Source of the DNA: Acidimicrobiaceae bacterium
GTDB lineage: Bacteria; Actinomycetota; Acidimicrobiia; Acidimicrobiales; RAAP-2
Length of the DNA: 52,735 nucleotides
NCBI GenBank assembly: GCA_027306585.1
Contig: DAHUZJ010000131.1
Location: 1-52,735 of the forward strand
Direction of reading: 5' to 3'
In this document: positions 17,672 to 26,352 of the stretch, one piece after another
Layout of the letters: each line of letters opens with the position of its first letter
Position numbering within the stretch: position 1 is the first letter of the stretch
Position numbers and translations under genes: made by a program
The notes under the pieces: generated by a model
Database searches by the model: none
Told to the model about the DNA's origin: nothing
The model's input: the letters and a program-made list of their open reading frames with translations, nothing else

Positions 17672-18706
17672 ATGGCCAAGAGTGGCGTTGCCGTGGTCGG
17701 AGCCGGGTCGTGGGGGACGACGATCGCCTCGTTGTTGGCCGCGCGGGGGGAGACCCTGCTGTGGGCGCGCTCGGCCGAGGTGGCCGACGACATCAACCGC
17801 GATCATCGCAACCGGCGATATCTCGGGGACATCCGCCTGCCCGACGCCGTCCGGGCGACGACGTCGCTGACCGAGGCCGTGGGCGAGGCCCCCGTCATCC
17901 TGGTCGCCGTGCCGTCGCACGGCTTCCGCCACGTGCTCGAAGGGATGGTGGGGGCCGTGCGTCCCGGCGTGCCGGTGGTCAGCCTGGCGAAGGGGATCGA
18001 AGAGGGCAGCCACCTGCGAATGTCCCAGATCGTGGGCCAGGTGCTTCCCGACAACCCTGCTGGCGCGCTCAGCGGCCCCAACCTCGCCCATGAGGTGGCC
18101 GCCGGCTACCCGGCCGCCACCGTGGTGGCGCTCCCCGAGCTCGGGATGGCCGAACGGGTGCAAGAGGCCCTGCACTGCAGCACGTTCCGTGTCTACACGG
18201 GGACCGACGTCGTGGGTTGCGAGATCGCCGGCGCGACGAAGAACGTCATGGCCCTGGCGGCGGGGATCTCGGATGGGCTCGGGTTCGGCGAGAACACCCG
18301 GGCGGTGCTCGTGACGCGTGGGCTCGCCGAGCTCGCCAGGCTCGGCGTCGCGCTGGGCGGCCATCCGCTGACCTTCGGCGGGCTCGCCGGGATCGGAGAC
18401 CTGGTCGCCACGTGCACGAGCCCGCGCAGCCGCAACCGGCAGGTCGGCCTCGCACTGGGATCCGGGCGCCGTCTCGACGACGTGCTGGCGGGGATGCACA
18501 TGGTCGCCGAGGGCGTCCGAACGGCCCGGCCGTTGGTCGACCTCGCCGCCGCCCACCGCACCGAGATGCCCATCGCCGAGCAGGTGGCCGCGCTGATCGA
18601 GGGAAGGACGTCCCCCGCCGAAGCCGTTGCCACCCTCATGGAGCGCCCGGCCAAGCCCGAATGGGCTGAATGGGAGGACGCCGCGGTGCGCGGCATCCCG
18701 TCGTGA
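17672..18706 (+). CDS. gpsA: NAD(P)-dependent glycerol-3-phosphate dehydrogenase
   Basis: Reduces dihydroxyacetone phosphate to sn-glycerol 3-phosphate for phospholipid synthesis, in the cytosol. The 344-residue length is normal. The Rossmann motif GAGSWGTT is at 10-17, the SLAKGIE segment near 106 holds a conserved Lys, and the catalytic lysine is in AGATKNVMALAAG near residue 190. The C-terminal helical domain has the substrate region GLAGIGDLVATC and the NRQVG segment. No mutations of key residues are seen. Start chosen by family N-terminus and -10 spacing. Confidence 0.96.
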   Translation: MAKSGVAVVGAGSWGTTIASLLAARGETLLWARSAEVADDINRDHRNRRYLGDIRLPDAVRATTSLTEAVGEAPVILVAVPSHGFRHVLEGMVGAVRPGVPVVSLAKGIEEGSHLRMSQIVGQVLPDNPAGALSGPNLAHEVAAGYPAATVVALPELGMAERVQEALHCSTFRVYTGTDVVGCEIAGATKNVMALAAGISDGLGFGENTRAVLVTRGLAELARLGVALGGHPLTFGGLAGIGDLVATCTSPRSRNRQVGLALGSGRRLDDVLAGMHMVAEGVRTARPLVDLAAAHRTEMPIAEQVAALIEGRTSPAEAVATLMERPAKPEWAEWEDAAVRGIPS

Positions 18707-18876
18707 CGGGGCGGTCGCCGGAGCCGTATCGCCGAGGCCGGGTCCTGCGGACCGGCAGCAGCCTCGGGCTCGGAGGGGACAGCGTGCTGGCCGCCGACGC
18801 CTTCGCCCGGTCGGCCGGCGGGCTCCTGCCGGCCATCGACCGGCTGCACGCGTGCGTGTGGGGGCGGTACCTGTAG
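18703..18876 (+). CDS. Possible 57-residue protein overlapping the gpsA stop
   Basis: A GTG overlaps the gpsA stop codon (GTGA), the same coupling seen at several true gene pairs in this window. The frame runs 57 codons to TAG. The product is Gly/Ser/Arg-rich with a more hydrophobic middle (SAGGLLPAIDRLHACVWG). No family is recognised, and open frames of this size are common at this GC content, so it may be chance. Confidence 0.25.
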   Translation: MTGRSPEPYRRGRVLRTGSSLGLGGDSVLAADAFARSAGGLLPAIDRLHACVWGRYL

Positions 18877-18911
18877 GCAGCGACGAAGACGGCGCCCCGT
18901 CCCGACGAACC

Positions 18912-21572
18912 TCACCGCTCCGTCAGCCGGAACGTGGCGATGCCGTGGCCGTGGAGCGTGAAGCCGCCGTCGAAGTGCTCGATGGGGCGGCCGCGCAGGT
19001 CGACGAGCCAGCCCGAGCGGTCCGCCACCTCCACCCGGCATGGGTCGTCCCCCGGATTGAACACCCGGACCTCGAGGGTGCCCGCCTCCCGGCGGACGCT
19101 GCTCACCTCGGCGCCGCGGACCTGCAGGGCGCTCCCGCTCGCCGGCCGCCAGCCGCCGCCGAAGTTGCCGATCGACTCCAGTGGGACGAGCACGTCGTCG
19201 GCCATCGCCCACGGGTCGACGGGGCCGACCGCGACGGCGTAGCGCGCCTCGATGCGCCGGCCTACCAGCTGCAGGCCCTCGACCGGGGTGAGCGGCCCGG
19301 CAGGGAACGGCCGGTAGGCCATGCCGAGACGGGACAGCATGCCGGTCGACCGCAGCACGGTGAGGGCCAGCGCATGCGCCGTGCCGTCCGCCATGTCGAC
19401 CAGCTCGTACTCGACGACCCCGTCGTGCACGACCGTGAGACCGCCCGCGGTGACGAACGGACGGGCCGGGAAGGTCGGCAGCCCGAGCTCGTCGGGGCGG
19501 CCCTCTGCCGTCAGTCCCCGGCGCACGCTGGTGAACGCGCACCCGGCCTCGGAGTGGTCCGCCGGGTGGGGCAGGGGCAGGTGGACACGGAGCCGGTGGT
19601 CGCGGGAGGGGTTGACGAAGCTGGTGGCGATCCGCACGATCTGCTCGTCGGCGCGCACCTCGAGGACCGTCGTGACGGCCACGCGCTGCTCGTCCACCCG
19701 GCGCTGGCCGCTGCCGTCGACGTGGTCCGGCCACCGATAGGCGGCGGTGACGACGGCGGTCGCCCGGACGGGGCCCTGTTCGCCGATCGCCACGGCCACG
19801 GACTCGGGACGGTCCACGGTCGTGTCCCGGGCGGGTGGCGAGTAGTTGTACGAGTCGCCGAGGTCGCCGCCGTCCACGAGCCGGCCCATGCCGGCCGTGC
19901 CGTTGACCGAGAAGGTGCCGTCCTCAGGGTCGACGACCACGGTGACGAGGCCGTTGTCGAGCACCACCGCTCCGTCGGCGCGGTCCTCGACGCGCACGGG
20001 GTGGGTCGGCTCGACCACCGCGAGCGCCTGCCAGCCGAAGCCGGGGACGTCCCGCACGAGCGCGGCGACGCGGCGGATGGGCGGCTGCTCCAATCGCACG
20101 CGCACCGGCACGTCGGGTCGGGCGCCGATCCGGCTGGCGAGGTCCTGGCGGGCGGCGGCCATCGGCACGTCCGGGTTCTCGTGCGCGCCGATCGTCACCG
20201 TCAGGTCGATGCCGGTCTCGTCCTCGCCCACCTGCACGTCCTGGATCCACGCGTCGTCGTCGATGCGGGGCCCCTGGAGCATGCCGAGGATCGTGCGCAT
20301 CGTCGGACCGTCGAGCGTCATCTGGCCGGGGAGCTCCGTGCGCTCGGACAGCACCTGGGCTCCCGGCCCGTCCGGGACGACTTCGCCCACGACCAGCTCG
20401 ACCACGCCGCTGCGAGGGCGCGCGGCTGGGTTCACCACGACAGGGCCGGGCTCGGCCATCGACCGGGCCAGCTCGGCGAGGGCCCGCTCGGCGACGCCGT
20501 CGGCGATCTGGCGCGCCGACGCGTAGCGGTGCAGCACGGCGTCGACCACCTCGTCGACCGAGCAGGCGCACACCGAGTCGTGGGCGGCATTGCGCGCCAT
20601 CTCCCGCCAGGCCAGTTCGAGCACGCGTTCCGGCCATCGCTCGGGCGGGAGGAAGAGCGCGCCGTAGGGCTCGGCCCGTCGCTCCAGGGCGCGCTCGGCC
20701 GCCCCGGCGGCCCGCTTCACGTCGACCCGATTGGAGGTCACGCCCATGAGCAGGTTGGCCCGGGCCCCCGAGCGCAGCTCGCCAAGCCACCGCTCGAGGT
20801 CGTCGGTCGGTGCCGTGGCCAGGTACTCGGGGAGCGAGGTGACCTCGAGGATGAAGTCGTCCTGGAGGGCGTTCGCCTCGGCGACCACGCGTCCCAGGCC
20901 GGGCTGGGGCGGCAAGTGGTCGGAGCCGTTCATGAGGAGGAGGTCCCCGAGGAGGAAGGAGCCGATCTCCTCCAGGTGGTCCTGGACGCGGCGCACCAGG
21001 GCCTTCGCGTCGTCGGGGAGCAGGGAGCCGTTGCCGTACCCGACGGGGAGGTACTCGGCCCGCACCCGGGAGCCGTCGGGCGCCTCCCACCAGAAGGCGG
21101 TCTTGGTGACGGCGGACGGGACGCCCCGCCACACGACCGCGTGCTCGAGGCCGGCAAGCCGGAGGAGCTGCGGCATCTGGGCCACGTGGCCGAACATGTC
21201 GGGGAGGTAGCCCACCGGCATGGCGCCGCCGAAGGCGGTGGCCCGGCGCATGCCCAGCTGCAGGTCGCGGACGATGGTCTCGCCCGACACGAGGAATTCG
21301 TCCATGAGCGCGTACCACGGGCCCATGGCGAGCCGCCCGGCGGCGGCGAGTGCCCGCAGCCGTGCCTCGGCTTCGGGGCGCACCTCGAGGTAGTCGTCGA
21401 CGGCTGCCATCTGGCCGTCGAGGAGGAAACGGGCATAGGACGGGTCGGACTCGAGCAGCGGCAGCAGCTGGTCGACGGTGTCCACGAGGCGGAGCCGGAA
21501 GGTCTGGAACGGGTCGTACCACTCGCGGTCCCAATGGGTGTGGGGCACGACGGCGACGCGGCGCGGGGTCAT
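18912..21572 (-). CDS. Glycoside hydrolase family 38 alpha-mannosidase
   Basis: Hydrolyses alpha-mannosides with a retaining, zinc-dependent mechanism. It has 886 residues with no signal peptide, so it is probably cytosolic. GH38 marks: HTHWDREW at 11-18 (zinc His and Asp), PDMFGH at 124-129 with the likely nucleophile D125, and NAAHDSVCACSVDEV with a further zinc His. The family's C-terminal beta domains follow to the end. The start follows a leaderless pattern: TAACCT (21580-21585) is 7 nt upstream. It stands alone, convergent with gpsA, with no transporter or other sugar enzyme in the same transcript. The substrate could be mannosylglycerate, a mannolipid or an imported glycan; none is shown by the sequence. 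Confidence 0.9.
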   Translation of the reverse strand: MTPRRVAVVPHTHWDREWYDPFQTFRLRLVDTVDQLLPLLESDPSYARFLLDGQMAAVDDYLEVRPEAEARLRALAAAGRLAMGPWYALMDEFLVSGETIVRDLQLGMRRATAFGGAMPVGYLPDMFGHVAQMPQLLRLAGLEHAVVWRGVPSAVTKTAFWWEAPDGSRVRAEYLPVGYGNGSLLPDDAKALVRRVQDHLEEIGSFLLGDLLLMNGSDHLPPQPGLGRVVAEANALQDDFILEVTSLPEYLATAPTDDLERWLGELRSGARANLLMGVTSNRVDVKRAAGAAERALERRAEPYGALFLPPERWPERVLELAWREMARNAAHDSVCACSVDEVVDAVLHRYASARQIADGVAERALAELARSMAEPGPVVVNPAARPRSGVVELVVGEVVPDGPGAQVLSERTELPGQMTLDGPTMRTILGMLQGPRIDDDAWIQDVQVGEDETGIDLTVTIGAHENPDVPMAAARQDLASRIGARPDVPVRVRLEQPPIRRVAALVRDVPGFGWQALAVVEPTHPVRVEDRADGAVVLDNGLVTVVVDPEDGTFSVNGTAGMGRLVDGGDLGDSYNYSPPARDTTVDRPESVAVAIGEQGPVRATAVVTAAYRWPDHVDGSGQRRVDEQRVAVTTVLEVRADEQIVRIATSFVNPSRDHRLRVHLPLPHPADHSEAGCAFTSVRRGLTAEGRPDELGLPTFPARPFVTAGGLTVVHDGVVEYELVDMADGTAHALALTVLRSTGMLSRLGMAYRPFPAGPLTPVEGLQLVGRRIEARYAVAVGPVDPWAMADDVLVPLESIGNFGGGWRPASGSALQVRGAEVSSVRREAGTLEVRVFNPGDDPCRVEVADRSGWLVDLRGRPIEHFDGGFTLHGHGIATFRLTER

Positions 21573-21579
21573 GGAGGCC

Positions 21580-21585
21580 AGGTTA
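21580..21585 (-). promoter_or_regulatory. -10 box of the alpha-mannosidase gene
   Basis: TAACCT on the minus strand, 7 nt before ATG 21572, suits a leaderless start. It is 29 bp from the divergent -10 at 21615. Confidence 0.45.
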
Positions 21586-21614
21586 CGAGCGGCTGCCGGG
21601 CGGTGTCGGAGACG

Positions 21615-21620
21615 TAGGCT
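21615..21620 (+). promoter_or_regulatory. -10 box of the RpiB-like gene
   Basis: TAGGCT, 6 nt before GTG 21627; leaderless pattern. Confidence 0.45.
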
Positions 21621-21626
21621 CGCCGC

Positions 21627-22058
21627 GTGAGGATCGCCTTCGGCACGGACGAGGTGACCCCGCTCACCTTGCACGTCGTGGAACGGCTGCGGGAGGCCGG
21701 GCACCTGGTCGACGTCGTGGCCGATGGTGACCCGTGGCCCGAGGCGGGCCGGCGTGTCGGCGAAGCCGTGGCCGCCGGCCGGGCGGACCGGGGGGTGGTC
21801 TGCTGCACGACGGGCACCGGCGTGTCGATCGCCGCCAACAAGGTGCCAGGGGCGCGGGCGGCGCTGTGCACCGACGGGGCCACGGCGGCCGGCGCTCGCC
21901 GGTGGAACGACGCCAACGTCCTCGCCTTCGGCCTTCGGCTCACGAGCGAGGCCGTCGCCGGGGAGCTGCTCGACGCCTTCCTCGGCACCGACGCCGACCC
22001 GGAGGAGGAGCCCCTGGTGGCCCTGGTCGAGCGGCCGGCCACCCCCGCCGGCCAGTAA
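21627..22058 (+). CDS. RpiB/LacA/LacB-family sugar-phosphate isomerase, divergent
   Basis: The 143-residue product has the RpiB fold marks: MRIAFGTD at the N-terminus, the anion-hole motif TGTGVSIAANKVPGARAALC, and NDANVLAFGLRLTS near the C-terminus. Classical RpiB, which interconverts ribose 5-phosphate and ribulose 5-phosphate, has His right after the first Asp (CDH) and His in the HNDAN motif. Here these read TDE and WNDAN. The likely catalytic Cys pair (VVCCTTGTG) is retained. It may therefore be a paralogue with another phosphosugar as substrate, or an actinobacterial RPI subtype. It precedes rnhB by 11 nt. Confidence 0.8.
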   Translation: MRIAFGTDEVTPLTLHVVERLREAGHLVDVVADGDPWPEAGRRVGEAVAAGRADRGVVCCTTGTGVSIAANKVPGARAALCTDGATAAGARRWNDANVLAFGLRLTSEAVAGELLDAFLGTDADPEEEPLVALVERPATPAGQ

Positions 22059-22069
22059 CCTCCGCCCCC

Positions 22070-22849
22070 GTGGCGCGGGCCAACGGACGGTCGCTGCGAG
22101 CCGGGCGGGGCCCGGGAGCCGGCCTGCGGCCGACCCTCGACGTCGAGCGGCGCCTGTGGCGTGACGGGCATCGCTGGGTCGCCGGGCTCGACGAGGTCGG
22201 GCGTGGAGCGTGGGCCGGACCGGTCAGCGTCGGTGTGGCCGTGCTGGCGACCGGGTGCCGGACCCGCACGATGCCGGCGTGGCTCCGGGACTCGAAGGCG
22301 CTGGCGGAGGACCGGCGCGAACAGGTCTTCGGCGAGGTGGCTGCCTGGTGCGCCGACGGTGCGGTCGGTCACGCCAGCGCCGCCGAGTGCGACCGGCTGG
22401 GCATGACGGCGGCGCTCCGGCTGGCGGCCTACCGAGCGCTGGCGTCCCTCGAGCTGGTGCCGGACGCGATCGTGCTCGACGGTCCGTTCGACTACCTGCG
22501 CCCACCGCCCGACACGGCGCCACCGCCCGGGTTGCCGGCCACGGTGCTCCCGGTGGTCGACGGCGACGCCCGCTGCGCGGCGGTGGCGGCGGCGTCCATC
22601 TTGGCGAAGGTCGTGCGGGATCGCCTGATGCGGGCGGATGCGGAGCACTACCCGCCCTACTGCTTCGAACGCAACAAGGGCTACCCGTCACCGGCCCACA
22701 AGCTCGCCCTGCGCGGCTACGGGCTCTCGGCGATCCACCGGCGCAGCTGGGCGTTCGTGGGCGACCTCCCGTTCGGGATGCCGGACTTCACCCGGCGGCC
22801 GCCGGTGGCCACACCGGCCGCCGGGACCGAACCGGCCGTCATCGCCTGA
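22070..22849 (+). CDS. rnhB: Ribonuclease HII
   Basis: Removes RNA primers and single ribonucleotides from DNA. The 259-residue product has the catalytic acidic pair D41-E42 in GLDEVGRGAWAGP, the DSKAL motif, and the later Asp in VVDGDARC followed by AAASILAKVVRD. YGLSAIHRRSW near the C-terminus matches the family ending (YG..HRrsF). GTG 22070 is chosen because TAACCT (22056-22061) lies 8 nt upstream, within the end of the isomerase gene. There is an N-terminal extension of about 35 basic residues. Confidence 0.93.
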   Translation: MARANGRSLRAGRGPGAGLRPTLDVERRLWRDGHRWVAGLDEVGRGAWAGPVSVGVAVLATGCRTRTMPAWLRDSKALAEDRREQVFGEVAAWCADGAVGHASAAECDRLGMTAALRLAAYRALASLELVPDAIVLDGPFDYLRPPPDTAPPPGLPATVLPVVDGDARCAAVAAASILAKVVRDRLMRADAEHYPPYCFERNKGYPSPAHKLALRGYGLSAIHRRSWAFVGDLPFGMPDFTRRPPVATPAAGTEPAVIA

Positions 22850-22908
22850 GACCCGTCGAGGCGTCGCCGCAGCTCCTGATCAGGTGCCCACCTAGGATGA
22901 GGGGGCCG

Positions 22909-23850
22909 ATGGTCTACCTCCTCGCTGTTCTCGCTTCGATGTCGAACGCCCTGACGAGCGTGCTGCAGCGGATGGGGGTCGAGGACGCTCCGGTCGGGGA
23001 CGCCCTGCGCCTGCGGCTGCTGGCGTACGCCGTCCGGCGGCGTGTGTGGCTGGCCGGCTTCGCGTTCATGATCGTGTCCTTCGTGGCCCAGGCGGCGGCA
23101 CTGCACCTCGGGCGCCTCACGGAGGTGCAGCCGGTGCTCACCACCGAGTTGCTGTTCCTCGTCGTCATCCTCGTGGTGTGGTTCCGCTTCGCCGTGGGCT
23201 GGCGAGAGTGGTGCGGTGCCGTGGCGGCCGCCGGCGGGCTGGCGGGCTTCCTCGTCTTCTCCTCCCCGCGTGGCGGCAACCTGCAGCCGACGACGATGGA
23301 CTGGATCGAGGTCGGGATGCCGTGCCTCGTGGTGACGGTCGCCGCCGTCGCCCTCGCCCGCCGAGGACCGCGTTGGTGGCGGGCCGCGATGTACGGCACC
23401 GGTGCCGCGGTGGCCTACGCCTTCACCGCCGCCTGCACCAAGGAGGTCACCCACTACCTCGCCAGCGGCAACTGGGTGTCGGTGTTCTGGCACTGGGAGA
23501 CCTACGGCCTCGCCGGCGGCGGCGCGCTGGCCGTGTTCTTGACCCAGAACGCCTACCACGCCGGCCCCATCACGGCCTCGCAGTCGACCATCGTGCTGCT
23601 CGACCCCCTCGCCAGCATCCTCATGGGCGTCGGGCTGTTCGGCGACGACCTGCGCACCGGCGGGCCATGGGGACCGCTCGAGGCCCTGTCGCTGCTCGTC
23701 CTGTTCGCCGGGGCGCTCACGCTCGCCCACTCCCCGGTCGTGTCGGGGAGCGGGGACCCGCGGCTCGAGCGATTGAAGGACCGCTCCCGGCAGCGTCGCC
23801 CTCGTGCTCGGGACCAGCTGGCGGACTCGCCCGTCACCACCTGCGGCTGA
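22909..23850 (+). CDS. DMT/EamA-like multi-spanning membrane protein
   Basis: About nine hydrophobic segments in 313 residues with the layout of the drug/metabolite transporter superfamily: N-terminal MVYLLAVLASMSNALTSVLQ, a middle basic loop, and the second half ending DPLASILMGVGLFGDDL, which matches the conserved end of such carriers. Substrate is unknown; a magnesium- or lipid-related role known for some relatives is only a guess. ATG 22909 is preferred to ATG 22897 because TAGGAT (22893-22898), a -10 box, overlaps the latter. The C-terminal 60 residues are hydrophilic and basic. It converges with a truncated minus-strand gene and overlaps its 3' end by 17 bp. Confidence 0.75.
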   Translation: MVYLLAVLASMSNALTSVLQRMGVEDAPVGDALRLRLLAYAVRRRVWLAGFAFMIVSFVAQAAALHLGRLTEVQPVLTTELLFLVVILVVWFRFAVGWREWCGAVAAAGGLAGFLVFSSPRGGNLQPTTMDWIEVGMPCLVVTVAAVALARRGPRWWRAAMYGTGAAVAYAFTAACTKEVTHYLASGNWVSVFWHWETYGLAGGGALAVFLTQNAYHAGPITASQSTIVLLDPLASILMGVGLFGDDLRTGGPWGPLEALSLLVLFAGALTLAHSPVVSGSGDPRLERLKDRSRQRRPRARDQLADSPVTTCG

Positions 23851-24157
23851 ACCGACTCAGCGGCCACAGCGCAGCCCGCACCAGTCCGCGGTGCCGGCCT
23901 GGTGGGTGGAACGGCCAGTTGCCATGGACGGTGAAGGACGGGTTGCGGCCGTGAACGACGGCGTGGGCCACGAAGGCCGGGGACCAGCTGTCCATGGAGC
24001 TGTCGGCCCCACCGATGGTCTCGGTCGTGGGGTGCCCGGTCCAGATGTGCCAGATCACGCCGACGGCGAGGAAGGCGTAGAGGCAGGAGGCGGCCGTCGC
24101 CCACGCCACGTCGGCGCGGCGCCACCGGACGGTGCCCACCGGCCGGGGCCGCACCAC
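23834..24157 (-). pseudogene. N-terminal fragment of a polytopic membrane protein (glycosyltransferase-like)
   Basis: The 107-residue frame has one hydrophobic helix (AWATAASCLYAFLAVGVIWHIW). It is followed by DSSMDSWSPAFVAHAVVHGR and NPSFTVHGNWPF, which resembles the first periplasmic loop of large bacterial membrane glycosyltransferases and related multi-spanning proteins of 500 or more residues. Translation then ends after a short Arg/Pro-rich tail that reads into the end of the convergent DMT-like gene. Everything after the first loop is missing, so this is most likely a decayed gene. It lies downstream of the ion transporter on the same strand. Confidence 0.5.
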
Positions 24158-24238
24158 GGACGGTGTCGAGCGGCCTCGTCGTCCCCCACGGGGCCCCCAC
24201 GGCGCGTCCGCACCGGTCGAGGTCGCGCCAGGCGCCGC

Positions 24239-25432
24239 TCAGTGCCCGATGGCCAGGGCAGCCAGGGCGGCCGCCATGGAGACCGGCACGACGACGACGC
24301 CGAGCGCCGAGTAGCGCCGCGCCGAGGGTGCCGCCCCGGCCGCCCGGCCGACCTGCAGCCACAGGACGGCCGACAAGGCCCCGGTCACCGCCAGGTTGGG
24401 CCCGAGGTCCAGCCCGACGAGCAGGGCGTGGGCGTGGGCCGCCGGCCGGGCCGCGAGGAGGGATGCGGCGGGGAGGTTGTTCACGACGACGCCGGCGACT
24501 GCGCCGACCACCGCGCTCCCCACGGACGAGGCGTGATCGAGGAGATGGGCCGGGCCGTGCCAGACCCGCCCGAGCGTGCCCAGCGCGACGGCCACGGCGA
24601 ACAACCCTCCGAGGATGCGCAGGTCCACGGCCTGGCGCACGTGGTCGGCGGACAGGCGGCGGCGTCCGAGTCCCCAGCCGGCGCCGGCGACGCCGGCCAC
24701 CACCACCACCACGGCGGCCCCGCTCGGGGGCAGCGCCACGACCGCCACCACCGCCACGGCGACCCCGGCCAGCCCGGCGCCGAGGCGGGGGCGCGTGACC
24801 TGGCGGCGGCGGCGTCCGGCGTGGGCGAGGCCGCGGTGGTGGGCCACGCCCACGACCGCCGTCACCGTGACCACGGCGGCCACCCAGGGGAGGGCCATGT
24901 CGGCGGCGAAGGCACCTCCCGACTGGTGCAGGTGGCCCAGGACGATCAGGTTGGTGAGGTTCGAGCCCGGCAGGAGCAGGGATGCGCCGTTGGCCAGGAG
25001 CACGGCCAGGTAGAGGAACGGCGCTTCGGCCGTCGCCCTGCGCCGGGCGGCCACGACCAACACCGGGGTCAGGAACGCCACCGCCGTGTCGAGGTTGAGG
25101 ACGGCCGTCACCACCGCCACCAGCAGTGCCGCCCCGGCGAACAAGCTCCGGCCGCCGGCCGCCGCCCCCGCCATCAGGCCCCCGGCGGCGTCGAAGAGGC
25201 CGTCCTCCCGGGCCACGAGGCCGAGCAGCAGCAGCCCGGTGACGAGCACGAAGGGGGGCCAGTCCTGCCGGGTGGCGGCCCCGGCCGCCGCCGGCGCGAG
25301 CACGGCGGCCACCACCAGCCCCGGGATGCCGATCGCCAGCAGCGCCCAGCCCACACGGGCGAGGAGCTCCGACGCCGGCCGGCGGTCCGGGGACGCTGCG
25401 GCCGCGGCGCGGGCAGCAGGCTCCACGGCCAT
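24239..25432 (-). CDS. SLC13/ArsB/NhaD-type ion transporter
   Basis: A 397-residue protein with 10 or more hydrophobic segments. Family marks of the ion transporter superfamily include LNLDTAVAFLTPVLV and NGASLLLPGSNLTNLIVLGHL, which resemble the paired N-D/T-P and P-GSN-TNL motifs of ArsB/CitM-type carriers, and VVNNLPAASLLAARPA in the second half. It could move arsenite, a dicarboxylate or Na+/H+; no arsR, arsC or other clue is present. The ATG lies 5 nt after the stop of the epimerase gene, so it is the third gene of a minus-strand operon. Confidence 0.8.
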   Translation of the reverse strand: MAVEPAARAAAAASPDRRPASELLARVGWALLAIGIPGLVVAAVLAPAAAGAATRQDWPPFVLVTGLLLLGLVAREDGLFDAAGGLMAGAAAGGRSLFAGAALLVAVVTAVLNLDTAVAFLTPVLVVAARRRATAEAPFLYLAVLLANGASLLLPGSNLTNLIVLGHLHQSGGAFAADMALPWVAAVVTVTAVVGVAHHRGLAHAGRRRRQVTRPRLGAGLAGVAVAVVAVVALPPSGAAVVVVVAGVAGAGWGLGRRRLSADHVRQAVDLRILGGLFAVAVALGTLGRVWHGPAHLLDHASSVGSAVVGAVAGVVVNNLPAASLLAARPAAHAHALLVGLDLGPNLAVTGALSAVLWLQVGRAAGAAPSARRYSALGVVVVPVSMAAALAALAIGH

Positions 25433-25437
25433 CCCGG

Positions 25438-26352
25438 TCAGGTCCGGGGGGCGGTGACGGCGGCCAGGGCGCCCTCGAGCGTGGGGTCGGCCCACGAGTG
25501 GTCCCGCCCCGCCAGGACGGCCGGGCGTGCCCGTTGTCCCCCGAGGAGGAATTCGCGGGCCATCTCGCGGCCGAGGGCCAGCTCCAGCACGGGTGCGGGC
25601 ACGGCCAGCATCGCCGGCCGGCGCACCGCCCGGGCGACGGCGGAGGTGAAGGCGGCGTTGGTCACCGGTTCGGGGGCGGTGGCGTTGACCGGCCCGGCGA
25701 GACCTGGGTCCTCGAGCGCCCGGCGCAGCACCCCGACCACGTCGCGCAGGCTGATCCAGCTGAGGTACTGGTCGCCGCGACCGAGGCGGCCTCCTAGGCC
25801 CAGCCGGAACACCGGCAGCAGCCGGCCCAGGATCCCGCCGCCAGCCGCCAGCACGACGCCGGTACGCACGCGCACCACTCGCAGCAGGTCCTCGGCGGCC
25901 ACCGCCTGCGCCTCCCAGTCCCGGCACAGGTCGGCGAGGAAGCCGGACCCGGGCGCGCTCTCCTCTGTCACCTCTTCGGCCCCGCGGTCGCCGTAGTAGC
26001 CGACGGCGGAGCCCGACACGAGGACTCCCGGCGGCGGGTCGAGCCGGCGGAGGGCCGCCACCAGGGTCTGGGTGCTCCCCACCCGGCTGTCCCGCAGCAC
26101 CCGCTTGCGGGCCGGCGTCCAGCGCCGGTCACCGATGCCGGCTCCGGCCAGGTGGACCACGCCCTCGAAGGGGCCCGCCGCGGCCAGGGCGCCGTGGTCC
26201 ACGTCCCCGGTGGCCGGGTCCCATGCCACGCCCGTGCCGCTGCGCCCCGGCGACGACCGGACGAGCGGCACGACCAGGTGGCCCCGTCCTTCGAGGTCCG
26301 CCGCCAGCGCCGACCCGATGAGGCCGTGCGACCCGGTGAGGAGTACCCTCAC
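25438..26352 (-). CDS. TIGR01777-family NAD(P)-dependent epimerase (YfcH/SulA-like SDR)
   Basis: Extended short-chain dehydrogenase fold in 304 residues. The nucleotide-binding motif is TGSHGLIGSALAADL at the N-terminus. GVVHLAGAGIGDRRWTPARK and SGSAVGYYGDRG (YYG holds the conserved Tyr) are characteristic of the TIGR01777 group, as is the C-terminal DUF1731-like segment (PVLELALGREMAREFLLGGQ). The true substrate of this family is not established. GTG 26352 overlaps the stop of the hydrolase gene (GTGA), so translation is probably coupled. Confidence 0.88.
   Translation of the reverse strand: MRVLLTGSHGLIGSALAADLEGRGHLVVPLVRSSPGRSGTGVAWDPATGDVDHGALAAAGPFEGVVHLAGAGIGDRRWTPARKRVLRDSRVGSTQTLVAALRRLDPPPGVLVSGSAVGYYGDRGAEEVTEESAPGSGFLADLCRDWEAQAVAAEDLLRVVRVRTGVVLAAGGGILGRLLPVFRLGLGGRLGRGDQYLSWISLRDVVGVLRRALEDPGLAGPVNATAPEPVTNAAFTSAVARAVRRPAMLAVPAPVLELALGREMAREFLLGGQRARPAVLAGRDHSWADPTLEGALAAVTAPRT

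Noticed and set aside
18627-21617. A 996-codon plus-strand open frame opposite the alpha-mannosidase
   Set aside because: Shadow of a clear GH38 gene; no domains and abnormal composition. High GC makes stops rare in all frames.
23553-24362. Minus-strand frame across the end of the DMT-like gene
   Set aside because: Its composition is Arg/Gly/Ala nonsense; the adjacent frame at 23834-24157 carries the real membrane-protein fragment.
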